Positions 1-7,404 of a DNA stretch of 64,000 bases are shown here, piece by piece. Source of the DNA: CBDHHC01 sp050633205 (lineage in GTDB: Bacteria; Pseudomonadota; Alphaproteobacteria; Rhizobiales; CBDHHC01); contig JBOEGA010000020.1 in NCBI GenBank assembly GCA_050633205.1, positions 1 to 64,000 on the forward strand, read 5' to 3'. Positions within the stretch are counted from its first letter, which is position 1, and each line of letters begins with the position of its first letter. The position numbers were made by a program, and so were the translations under genes. The notes beneath the pieces were generated by a model, which did not search any database, was not told the origin of the DNA, and saw only the letters and a list, made by a program, of their open reading frames with translations.

Positions 1-2504
1 TCAACATCAGTCGTATAACTGTCATTCACACCGACAGGAGCGCTGTTTCCACCTGTAACCACTCCATCCTCTGGCAGAACAGGAGAAGCCGTATTAAAGA
101 AATAATCCACCTGGGCAACAAAGCCGTCATTCTGGGCAGCCGCAAAAGGTCCGGCCGCAGTAACATTCATGGCAAAGTTTGTCGATCCGGCCGTATTCCA
201 GTTCACTCCGTCCGAAGAATATTCAAATGTCCAGTTATCTCCGGTACGGTTAACGCGTAAATATTCGGCAGCCCCGGCAGAAATCGCAGTATTGAATAAT
301 ACAACCGGATTGCTGTTCGAATTCGTAGCACCAAACAGGTAAAGAGAAGACCCGTTATGATAAACATCAAAGCGGACAAAGTTCGTATCATCTTGCTCAA
401 CAAGAATACCCTGGTTTTGATAGTCACCAGTAGGATTGCTCAGAAAACGTGCCTCAAGAGAAAAATCTCCATCCGTAACATCCTGAATGGTCCGTATCGC
501 CGTATTGGTGCGCCAGGCATTAAATGCTCCTGTTGGAACAACAATCTCCAGATATTTCTCATCTCCATCTACCCCATGTACGGCAGAGCCGCCGCTTCCT
601 TCAAGCGCCCACATCGGATCAAGAGAAACACCACTGAAATCGTCAGATACAAGCTCGCTGGGTGGCAAGTCTACAGAAAGCGTAACTGTTACATCGCCGG
701 ATTGTCCGGTTCCATCATCGGCCCGGTAAACAAAACTGTCCGTTCCGGTAAAGCCACTGTCAGGCGTATAGCTGAAACTGCCGTCAGAGTTCAGGACGAG
801 TGTGCCATTCGATACATCTGAAATCAGAACCGCAGTCAGAGCATCGCCATTGGCATCCGTATCATTTGCAAGAACGCCATCCGCAGGTACCTGCAAGGCA
901 ACATCCTGTTCTGTCTGATAGCTGTCATCCGTCCCGACAGGCGCTTCTTCCTGGGGAACATAAGCGCCATCCTCTGACAGGATAGGGGAGGCTGTATTAA
1001 AGAAATAATCAATCTCGGCGACATAACCACCGTTTTGAGCTGCCCCGAAAGGTCCGGCTCCCGTAACCGTCATTGCATGGCTGTAGGCACCCGCCGTATT
1101 CCAGTTCACCCCGTCAGATGAATATTCGAAAGTCCAGCTGTTACCAACCCGGTTAACCCGCAGATATTCAGCATCGCCTTCAGAAATTGTAAGGTTAAAC
1201 TTTACAGCAGAAGTACCATTCGCAGTCGTTGCACCAAATAAATGCAGTGCGCTGCCATCATGATAAACATCAAAACGGATAAAGTTGGTTGCATCTTGTT
1301 CAATAAGAATACCGTGGTTCTGGTAATCACCTGTCGGATTGCTCAGAAAACGCGCCTCAACACCAAAATCACCATCAGTAATATCCTGAATGGCGCGAAC
1401 TGCGGTATTTGTTTTCCATGCGTTAAACGTACCCGTAGGAACCACCAGCTCCATATAGGATTCCGCACCGGAAGTGGCAACATCAACAGAACCACCGGGG
1501 CCTTCAAGAGACCATCTTGGATCTAGCGAAGCACCACTGAAGTCATCAGAAATAAAATCGCCGGCAGGGGCATCAACTGAAATAGTAACTGTCACATCTG
1601 AGGATTGGCCGGTGCCATCATCGGCACGGTACACAAAACTGTCTGCGCCATAGAAGCCTGCCTCCGGAGTATAATTAAAGCTGCCGTCACTGTTCAAAGC
1701 CAGAGTGCCATTGGAAACATCTGAAATAAGGACTGCCGTTAATGTATCGCCATTGGCATCAGTATCATTATCCAGCACCCCAGGTGTCGTAACCTGCAAG
1801 GCAGTATCCTGCCCTGTTGAGTAACTGTCATCAACACCAACTGGTGCTTCCTGAGTGGCAGAAACCTCGGAATTTGTTGAATCTGGAGGGGGGCTTTGAG
1901 AAATGGAACCATCCTCGTTCGCGATTGGCTCTGCTGTATTAACGAAGTAATCGACCTGAGCGACATATCCATCATTTTGTGCTGCCGCAAAAACACCAGT
2001 GGCGGAGACATTAAGAGAGTGGTTATAGGAACCTGCTGTTGACCAGTTCACGCCATCGGCAGAATATTGGAAAACCCAGTTGCTGCCTGATCTGGTGACG
2101 CGTAAATAATCTGCATCACCCTCGGAAATTGTAATATTAAACTTGGAAACAGATGTGCCATTAGTCGTCGCTGCTCCAAACAGGTGCAGGGATGTTCCGT
2201 CATGATACACATCAAACCGTATGAAATTCGCATCATCCTGCTCAATCAGGATGCCATGGTTCTGATAATCATCTGTAGGAGCGCTTAAAAAGCGGGCTTC
2301 AACTTCAAAATCTTCATTATCAGCGGCCTGCATACTGCGAACAGCGGTATTGGTGTGCCAGGCATTGTAGGTGCCGCTTGGCACAACCAGCTCAAGATAG
2401 GCTTCATCGCCGGAAGTAGCCAGATTCTGTGATGCCCCTGTACCCTCCAGTTGCCATATCGGGTCAATAGTTTCGCCACTAAAATCATCTGAAGTAATAC
2501 TCAT
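1..2504 (-). CDS. Large modular secreted protein with repeated DUF1349 and Ig/cadherin-like units (3' end outside window)
   Basis: One uninterrupted reading frame runs from the ATG at 2504 off the left edge: 834 codons visible, no stop. It is built of about 300-residue units starting with an S-D-D-F-S-G motif at 2492, 1550 and 647. Each unit has a roughly 200-residue concanavalin-like DUF1349 domain (motifs Y-Q-N-H/Q-G-I-L-I-E-Q-D-D and S-x-D-G-V-N-W) followed by an Ig/cadherin-like 'tandem-95' module (V-L-D-N-D-T-D and D-G-S-F-N-Y-T-P). There is no N-terminal signal peptide: the first domain begins four residues in. That fits type I secretion through a C-terminal signal, which would lie outside the window. 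Likely extracellular carbohydrate-binding or adhesive role (inference). Domain families are recognised by motif only. Confidence 0.85.
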   Translation of the reverse strand, partial: MSITSDDFSGETIDPIWQLEGTGASQNLATSGDEAYLELVVPSGTYNAWHTNTAVRSMQAADNEDFEVEARFLSAPTDDYQNHGILIEQDDANFIRFDVYHDGTSLHLFGAATTNGTSVSKFNITISEGDADYLRVTRSGSNWVFQYSADGVNWSTAGSYNHSLNVSATGVFAAAQNDGYVAQVDYFVNTAEPIANEDGSISQSPPPDSTNSEVSATQEAPVGVDDSYSTGQDTALQVTTPGVLDNDTDANGDTLTAVLISDVSNGTLALNSDGSFNYTPEAGFYGADSFVYRADDGTGQSSDVTVTISVDAPAGDFISDDFSGASLDPRWSLEGPGGSVDVATSGAESYMELVVPTGTFNAWKTNTAVRAIQDITDGDFGVEARFLSNPTGDYQNHGILIEQDATNFIRFDVYHDGSALHLFGATTANGTSAVKFNLTISEGDAEYLRVNRVGNSWTFEYSSDGVNWNTAGAYSHAMTVTGAGPFGAAQNGGYVAEIDYFFNTASPILSEDGAYVPQEEAPVGTDDSYQTEQDVALQVPADGVLANDTDANGDALTAVLISDVSNGTLVLNSDGSFSYTPDSGFTGTDSFVYRADDGTGQSGDVTVTLSVDLPPSELVSDDFSGVSLDPMWALEGSGGSAVHGVDGDEKYLEIVVPTGAFNAWRTNTAIRTIQDVTDGDFSLEARFLSNPTGDYQNQGILVEQDDTNFVRFDVYHNGSSLYLFGATNSNSNPVVLFNTAISAGAAEYLRVNRTGDNWTFEYSSDGVNWNTAGSTNFAMNVTAAGPFAAAQNDGFVAQVDYFFNTASPVLPEDGVVTGGNSAPVGVNDSYTTDV

Positions 2505-2914
2505 GCAACAGCTCCAACTGCATAGGGCTTGAGCCCGTATAAATTAATTGCCTCTATATCTTAGAAAAAACCTGATCCCCACATTTCCCATAAAATCAGG
2601 CAAGTGGATTATAGTGTTTGTTCAATTCGTTTGCAAACCGCTATTGTACTATTAGTCGCCTGAAATACATGATATTTTTCCAATAGTTGGCAGTTTACAT
2701 AAAAAACTGACTACAGTTGTGTTTTCAGGAACACAGTATTGAATAAAGATCGAGACACGTACCTCTTTTGCAAGTAGAGGGCCACGGAGGAAAAATAGAG
2801 TGTGAAAAGTTAAGAAATAAAGTTAATACAGCCTCGATGATGAGCTGGACAACTGGCCCGTTGTTCTTCATAACAGGGTGTATTGAACTATATTAACAAT
2901 TGGTACTTGCAATT
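2505..2914. other. Divergent intergenic spacer, 410 nt
   Basis: AT-rich spacer between the leftward repeat protein and the rightward methyltransferase operon. It should carry promoters for both. I see only short imperfect dyads (for example CAGTTT/AAACTG near 2690 and TGTGTT/AACACA near 2720) and no coding frame worth calling. Confidence 0.5.
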
Positions 2915-4120
2915 ATGGTTGGGGAAAATACTTCTGCAGATACGCAATGCCCTGCGTGTTACGCAAAACATACTGAAATCATCTATTCAATCAATAACAT
3001 ACCGGTGCAAAGCTGTATTTTGCTTGATACTGAGGCAGAAGCACTGGAATACCCGTCCAGAGACCTTCAGCTGGCAGCCTGCAGAACCTGCGGCTTTGTA
3101 TTCAATCCGGTCTTCGATGAAGAAATCATGGACTACACGTCCAAAACTGAAGAGTCTCAACATTTCTCGGGAACTTTCAGTCGTTTTGCAAAAAAACTTG
3201 CTGAGGAAATTGCTGAAAAATGTGATCTGGAAGGTAAGTCAGTCCTGGAAATCGGCTGTGGTAAAGGAGATTTCCTGAAAGAATTCTGCTCTCTGAAGCC
3301 TTGTAAAGGATTGGGGATTGATCCCGGTTATTATGAGAACAAGGAGCGTGTAGATGAAGACAAATCAGATATCGAATTTATAGTAGATTATTTCGGCCCG
3401 GAATATGAGCATCTTGAAGCTGATATCATAATCTGCAGACACACGCTGGAGCATGTCGCAAAACCGGCAGAATTTGTGAAAGACATTAGAAATTGCATTG
3501 GCAATAAAAAAGCTGTATCAATATTCTTTGAAACCCCTGATGCAGAGCGTGTGTTTTCGGAGGGAGCTTTCTGGGATATATACTATGAACACTGTAACTA
3601 TTTTACACGTGAAACTCATGCCCGGTTGTTCAGGCAGCAGGGTTTTGAAGTAACAGAACTGGGGCTGATGTATGATGATCAGTATATTTACCAGTATGCA
3701 ATTCCTTCAGAAAATAACGATAAGGGAAAAACAGCAGAAGAAGATTCTTTGGATCAGTTGCACAGGCAACTCCTTGCTTTTCCTGAAAAAATACAACAGG
3801 TAAAAGATCACTGGAGTAATATCGTTAAAGAATATCACTCCTCAGGTAAGCATATTGCTGTCTGGGGCGGTGGTTCCAAATGTGTAGCATTCCTGACGAC
3901 ACTCGGGTTTAAAAGTGAAATTTCCTGGATAGTCGATATCAACCCGTTTAAGCAGGGGAAATATGTTCCGGGCACAGGACACAAAATAGTTTCTCCGGAA
4001 ACTCTCAGTGAAAGCAATACTCCTCCGGATCTGGTAATAGTAATGAATCCGATTTATGTAAAAGAGATCCAGGCTCAGTTAAATTCTTTAAACATTCATC
4101 CTGAAATAATGGCTTTATAA
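2915..4120 (+). CDS. SAM-dependent C-methyltransferase with N-terminal zinc finger (copy 1)
   Basis: About 401 residues in the three-part layout of sugar C-methyltransferases (TylC3/NovU type). An N-terminal zinc-binding domain has Cys pairs C-P-A-C near 12-15 and C-R-T-C near 56-59. A class I SAM fold follows, with motif I L-E-I-G-C-G-K-G near residue 111 and a C-R-H-T-L-E-H motif. The C-terminal domain has a Rossmann-like W-G-G-G-S-K motif and N-P-F-K-Q-G-K. Typical substrate is an NDP-hexose; the actual substrate cannot be read here. The ATG at 2915 gives the shortest N-terminus before the zinc finger; a TTG at 2900 is an in-frame alternative, and neither has a clear Shine-Dalgarno. Its stop is one base before the next gene's ATG, so the two are surely cotranscribed. 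Confidence 0.85.
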   Translation: MVGENTSADTQCPACYAKHTEIIYSINNIPVQSCILLDTEAEALEYPSRDLQLAACRTCGFVFNPVFDEEIMDYTSKTEESQHFSGTFSRFAKKLAEEIAEKCDLEGKSVLEIGCGKGDFLKEFCSLKPCKGLGIDPGYYENKERVDEDKSDIEFIVDYFGPEYEHLEADIIICRHTLEHVAKPAEFVKDIRNCIGNKKAVSIFFETPDAERVFSEGAFWDIYYEHCNYFTRETHARLFRQQGFEVTELGLMYDDQYIYQYAIPSENNDKGKTAEEDSLDQLHRQLLAFPEKIQQVKDHWSNIVKEYHSSGKHIAVWGGGSKCVAFLTTLGFKSEISWIVDINPFKQGKYVPGTGHKIVSPETLSESNTPPDLVIVMNPIYVKEIQAQLNSLNIHPEIMAL

Positions 4121-4121
4121 A

Positions 4122-5327
4122 ATGACAGCATCACCTCAAAATAATTGCAAATGCCCACAATGCCATTCCGATAATACGCAGATCATTTTTAGTTACAAAG
4201 ATGTACCTGTTTTATGTTGTCAGTTGTGGCCGGACACCACGGAAGCAAGGAAAGCTCCTCTGGGAGATATGGATCTTCTGTTGTGCAAAAATTGCGGTCT
4301 GATTATTAACAGTGCCTTCGATGAAAATCTGATGAAATATACTGCTGGCTACGACAATGCCTTGCACTTTTCTCCAAGGTTCCGTGAATATGCCGAGGAA
4401 TTGGGGGCACGCCTTGTCAGGGATTATGATCTGAAAGACAAAAAGATCGCCGAGATTGGTTGTGGTGATGGTTACTTCATGGATCTGATGGTTCGTCATG
4501 GTGCAGCATCAGGCGTTGGTTTTGATCCTTCAATCAAAGGCATGGAAGACAAAACAACCGAATTCACGACATCGGGAAAAGTGCAGATCATTACTGAATA
4601 TTTCCGCACAGATCATCTACCCCATGAATTCGATGCAATAACCTGCCGTCATGTTTTAGAGCATTTGCCGGATCCCGGAGCATTCCTTAGAGATGTACGA
4701 AAAACGATCGGTGACAAGGACTGCATTTTATATTTCGAGGTGCCTAACGCCCAGTGGCTTCTGGAGTCTCACAGTATCTGGGATGTAATCTATGAGCACA
4801 TCACCTACTGGACTGCTCCTGCAATAAGAACGTTATTTCTGCGTGCAGGCTTTGAGCCGGTTTCAATTACAACAGGTTACAATGACCAGTTCCTTCGTAT
4901 AGAAGCCAGACCGGGCAAGGGCGATCCTGACGCTGTACCAACATCGCAGGAAATTGAAGCACTGACAAAAACTTCAAATGAGTTTACGGCTGCTGCCACA
5001 GGTCAGGTCGAAAAGTGGGAAACCAGGCTGAAAGACCTTGCGGCCAAAGGGCAGAAAGCAGTTGTATGGGGAGCAGGAGCAAAAGGCATCACATTTATTT
5101 CTGTGCTTGACCATATCGAAGAAAGCGTTGCAGCTCTGGTTGATATCAGTTACAGAAAACGCGGAAAATATGCGCCCAAACTTGCTGTCCCGGTGGTTCA
5201 TGTTGATGATATGAAAGAGGTAAACCCGGCTCTTGTTTTAATCGCTAACGAGATATATTACGATGAAATCAAACAGACCCTGGCAGATATCGGCCTGACA
5301 CCGGAGTTTGACGTAATCACCGGATAA
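4122..5327 (+). CDS. SAM-dependent C-methyltransferase with N-terminal zinc finger (copy 2)
   Basis: 401 residues, a diverged tandem paralogue of the preceding gene. Shared features: zinc-finger cysteines (C-P-Q-C near 11-14, C-K-N-C near 55-58), SAM motif I A-E-I-G-C-G-D-G near 109, a C-R-H-V-L-E-H motif, the I/V-W-D-V/I-I/Y-Y-E-H segment, and the C-terminal W-G-A-G-A-K and Y-R-K-R-G-K motifs. The divergence suggests an old duplication with separate substrates or a heteromeric partner. It sits between copy 1 and a flavin reductase with gaps of 1 and 17 nt, making a three-gene operon. Methyltransferase class is firm; the substrate is not. Confidence 0.85.
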   Translation: MTASPQNNCKCPQCHSDNTQIIFSYKDVPVLCCQLWPDTTEARKAPLGDMDLLLCKNCGLIINSAFDENLMKYTAGYDNALHFSPRFREYAEELGARLVRDYDLKDKKIAEIGCGDGYFMDLMVRHGAASGVGFDPSIKGMEDKTTEFTTSGKVQIITEYFRTDHLPHEFDAITCRHVLEHLPDPGAFLRDVRKTIGDKDCILYFEVPNAQWLLESHSIWDVIYEHITYWTAPAIRTLFLRAGFEPVSITTGYNDQFLRIEARPGKGDPDAVPTSQEIEALTKTSNEFTAAATGQVEKWETRLKDLAAKGQKAVVWGAGAKGITFISVLDHIEESVAALVDISYRKRGKYAPKLAVPVVHVDDMKEVNPALVLIANEIYYDEIKQTLADIGLTPEFDVITG

Positions 5328-5344
5328 ATAAAAACAGGAATAAC

Positions 5345-6514
5345 ATGTCCAAAGACACCGGAGCTCCCGCTGCTGTAAAGTGGAGAAGAAAGAACCCATA
5401 TATGGCGACGGTTCTGACAAACCGTCTCCTGTCAGGAGACGGGTCTGCAAAGGAAATCCGTCATTTTGAATTTGATCTGGGAGACAGTGGAATTACCTAC
5501 AGGCCCGGAGATGGCTTTGGCGTGATACCGCTTAACGATCCGGCACTGGTGTCAGACATTCTGCAACGCCTGAATTTACCCGCAGAAACACCGGTTCCCG
5601 GAAAAGACACAGATCTCGCAACATATCTGACAACAACCATGGAGGTCAGCAAACCTTCATCTGCTTTCCTCAAGGCAGTCGCCGAAAAAGGTAACAATGA
5701 AGAAATCAGTCGTCTTCTGGAAAATCGTGACCGCGAGGCAATAGAAGCCTACCTCTGGTCAAAAGACTGCCTCGACCTTCTGAATATGCATCCTGAAATT
5801 TCATTCAGTGCAGAAGAGTTTGTTAAACTGCTCAGGCCGTTGATGCATCGGACCTATTCAATATCGTCCAGCCCGTCCAGAACTCCGGATCAGATACATA
5901 CAACCATTGCTTGTGTCAGATATCATTCTCACAACCGTGATCGCGGCGGCGTATCATCAACATTTCTGTCAGATCGCGTGAATCCCGGTGACAAGGTGGG
6001 TGTTTTCATGGTCCCCAACAGGAACTTTCAGTTACCTGAAGGTGACTCAGACGTAACTGGCGGTGACCACAAGTCACTGATTATGATCGGTCCCGGAACC
6101 GGAATAGCACCATTCCTTTCCTTCCTCCACGAACGCCAGATAACTGGAAATAAAGGGAAAAACTGGCTTTTCTTCGGCGACCAGCACCGCAAAACCGACT
6201 ATATCTACCAGTCAGAGATCGAACAGTTCCAAAACTCCGGAATCCTGACAAAACTAGACCTCGCCTTCTCCCGAGACCAGTCAGAAAAGCTCTATGTTCA
6301 GCATAAAATGGCGGAAAACGGCGCAGAACTCTACCGTTGGATACAAGACGGAGCCTATATCTACATATGCGGCGACGCCTCAAGAATGGCCCCCGACGTC
6401 CACGAAGCCCTAACCGAAATCCTAATAACCCACGGCAACAAAACCGAAGACGAAGCAATAGACTATCTGGAAAAAATGCAGCTGGAAAAACGCTACCTTC
6501 GCGACGTTTACTAA
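5345..6514 (+). CDS. CysJ-like FAD/NADPH reductase lacking the flavodoxin domain
   Basis: 389 residues matching the ferredoxin-NADP reductase half of sulfite reductase flavoprotein/P450 reductase proteins. The FAD motif R-T-Y-S-I-S lies near 168-173, the NADPH loop G-P-G-T-G-I-A-P-F near 249, Y-I-C-G-D-A near 340, and the family-typical C-terminus K-R-Y-L-R-D-V-Y. It is strikingly similar throughout to residues about 215-589 of the diflavin reductase at 12909-14678, so one probably arose by partial duplication of the other. The FMN/flavodoxin domain is absent and nothing upstream supplies it. It should pass NADPH electrons to an unknown acceptor, perhaps linked to the two methyltransferases in the same operon (inference). 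Its last 270 bases use noticeably more C/A-ending codons than the rest. Confidence 0.85.
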   Translation: MSKDTGAPAAVKWRRKNPYMATVLTNRLLSGDGSAKEIRHFEFDLGDSGITYRPGDGFGVIPLNDPALVSDILQRLNLPAETPVPGKDTDLATYLTTTMEVSKPSSAFLKAVAEKGNNEEISRLLENRDREAIEAYLWSKDCLDLLNMHPEISFSAEEFVKLLRPLMHRTYSISSSPSRTPDQIHTTIACVRYHSHNRDRGGVSSTFLSDRVNPGDKVGVFMVPNRNFQLPEGDSDVTGGDHKSLIMIGPGTGIAPFLSFLHERQITGNKGKNWLFFGDQHRKTDYIYQSEIEQFQNSGILTKLDLAFSRDQSEKLYVQHKMAENGAELYRWIQDGAYIYICGDASRMAPDVHEALTEILITHGNKTEDEAIDYLEKMQLEKRYLRDVY

Positions 6515-6555
6515 CCTTATTAGTCAGAATTATTTACCCTGAAAAACGCTTGATT

Positions 6556-6581
6556 CGGGCTGTTTTGAACAAAACAGCCCG
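6556..6581. terminator. Perfect inverted repeat after the reductase gene
   Basis: CGGGCTGTTTTG and CAAAACAGCCCG form a 12-bp perfect dyad with only two bases between the arms, 42 nt after the stop. No T-tract follows, so it is either a weak terminator/3'-end stabiliser or a protein-binding dyad. Confidence 0.5.
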
Positions 6582-6952
6582 GCTGCGATCATTTGCACCA
6601 TATCCCAAAATAAAATACAGCGTTTTTTAAGTTATTGAAAAACAATGAATATCCTGAATTCTGTTATCCTAAAGCCTGCATTCTATGCGCAATATGAATA
6701 GTTTATCTTGTCTATTACAAAAAAATCTGCCATTTTACGCGAGCGTTAGGTCAGCGTTGCTGTCCTTTAGTGAAGTTGGCGGGTTTATGATAGTAATGTC
6801 ATTAATGTCTGATACAATAGCATTACTACCATGAAAATTTTGACTTTATCTACAGATACCGGGAACGCCTAACGTCTCAGGATTATTATCGAAACAGCAA
6901 TAAATCTCGCAATACTGCGAAAAACAGATGTTGTACTTCTGATATTTCATAT

Positions 6953-6997
6953 TTGACAATCTTGGTATCTCTGTAATTCTTATGCATACTATGCATA
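6953..6997 (+). promoter_or_regulatory. TTGACA box followed by TATGCAT dyad
   Basis: TTGACA at 6953-6958 is a consensus -35 hexamer; a -10 can only be placed weakly (TAATTC at 6974 with 15-nt spacing). The perfect dyad TATGCAT-ACT-ATGCATA at 6981-6997 overlaps the expected start region and looks like an operator. It lies about 410 nt upstream of the gltB-like start, so the link to that gene is inference. Confidence 0.35.
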
Positions 6998-7311
6998 AAA
7001 TATGTGTCGGCTGGTAAATACAGGACATACACCATTTCAGCTGTGGCTTTTACCAAAAGGTATAAGACCTGTGATATGGTGTCAGAGGTTAATTAGAGTC
7101 CTGTAATCAATTGCTTTTGTGGAATGCAGATAAGGGCTCTGTATAACCGCAGAAGCTTCTTGCGTCCGGATCATACATCCTGGTGATGAGAGCAAACAGC
7201 TGACACCCTTGGCTAAAATATAGAGGAAATCCTCAACTGGAGGAAATCCGTAGTTTTTAACATAGCTCAGTACGAAATATCTGAGAATGGCAAATGGGTG
7301 CCGGACATAGC

Positions 7312-7356
7312 GTTAAGATCAAAGCTGTTGTGTTTTTGTGTCTATCTGATCTTAAC
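7312..7356 (+). promoter_or_regulatory. Perfect 10-bp inverted repeat in the leader of the gltB-like gene
   Basis: GTTAAGATCA (7312-7321) and TGATCTTAAC (7347-7356) are exact reverse complements separated by 25 nt that include a GTGTTTTTGTG stretch. The element ends 48 nt before the start codon and 28 nt before the AGGGAGGAG ribosome-binding site. It could be an operator pair or an RNA hairpin. Confidence 0.5.
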
Positions 7357-7404
7357 CCGGATGTTGGGAAGCGTTCTGCCGAGCTTGTAAAGGGAGGAGA
7401 CTGA

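Larger units (their letters stand above)
6515..7404. other. Long intergenic region upstream of the glutamate synthase-like gene, 890 nt
   Basis: No convincing coding frame. It contains the inverted repeat at 6556-6581, a TTGACA-like box at 6953-6958 followed by the dyad TATGCAT-ACT-ATGCATA (6981-6997), and a 10-bp perfect dyad at 7312-7356. The direct repeat AGGAAATCC occurs twice near 7225-7250. The size suggests an elaborate promoter/leader for the gltB-like operon. Confidence 0.5.

Noticed and set aside
203..2488. Several short open frames across the first 2.5 kb on both strands
   Set aside because: They are out of frame with a single 834-codon minus-strand frame whose repeated domains are clearly conserved between units.
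6081..6458. 125-codon arginine-rich open frame on the minus strand
   Set aside because: It is antisense to the end of the flavin reductase gene, where C/A-rich codons remove stops on the other strand; no family resemblance or ribosome-binding site.
7030..7404. Possible glutamine riboswitch in the leader of the gltB-like gene
   Set aside because: I could not match the conserved core of a known glutamine aptamer; only an inverted repeat is supported.
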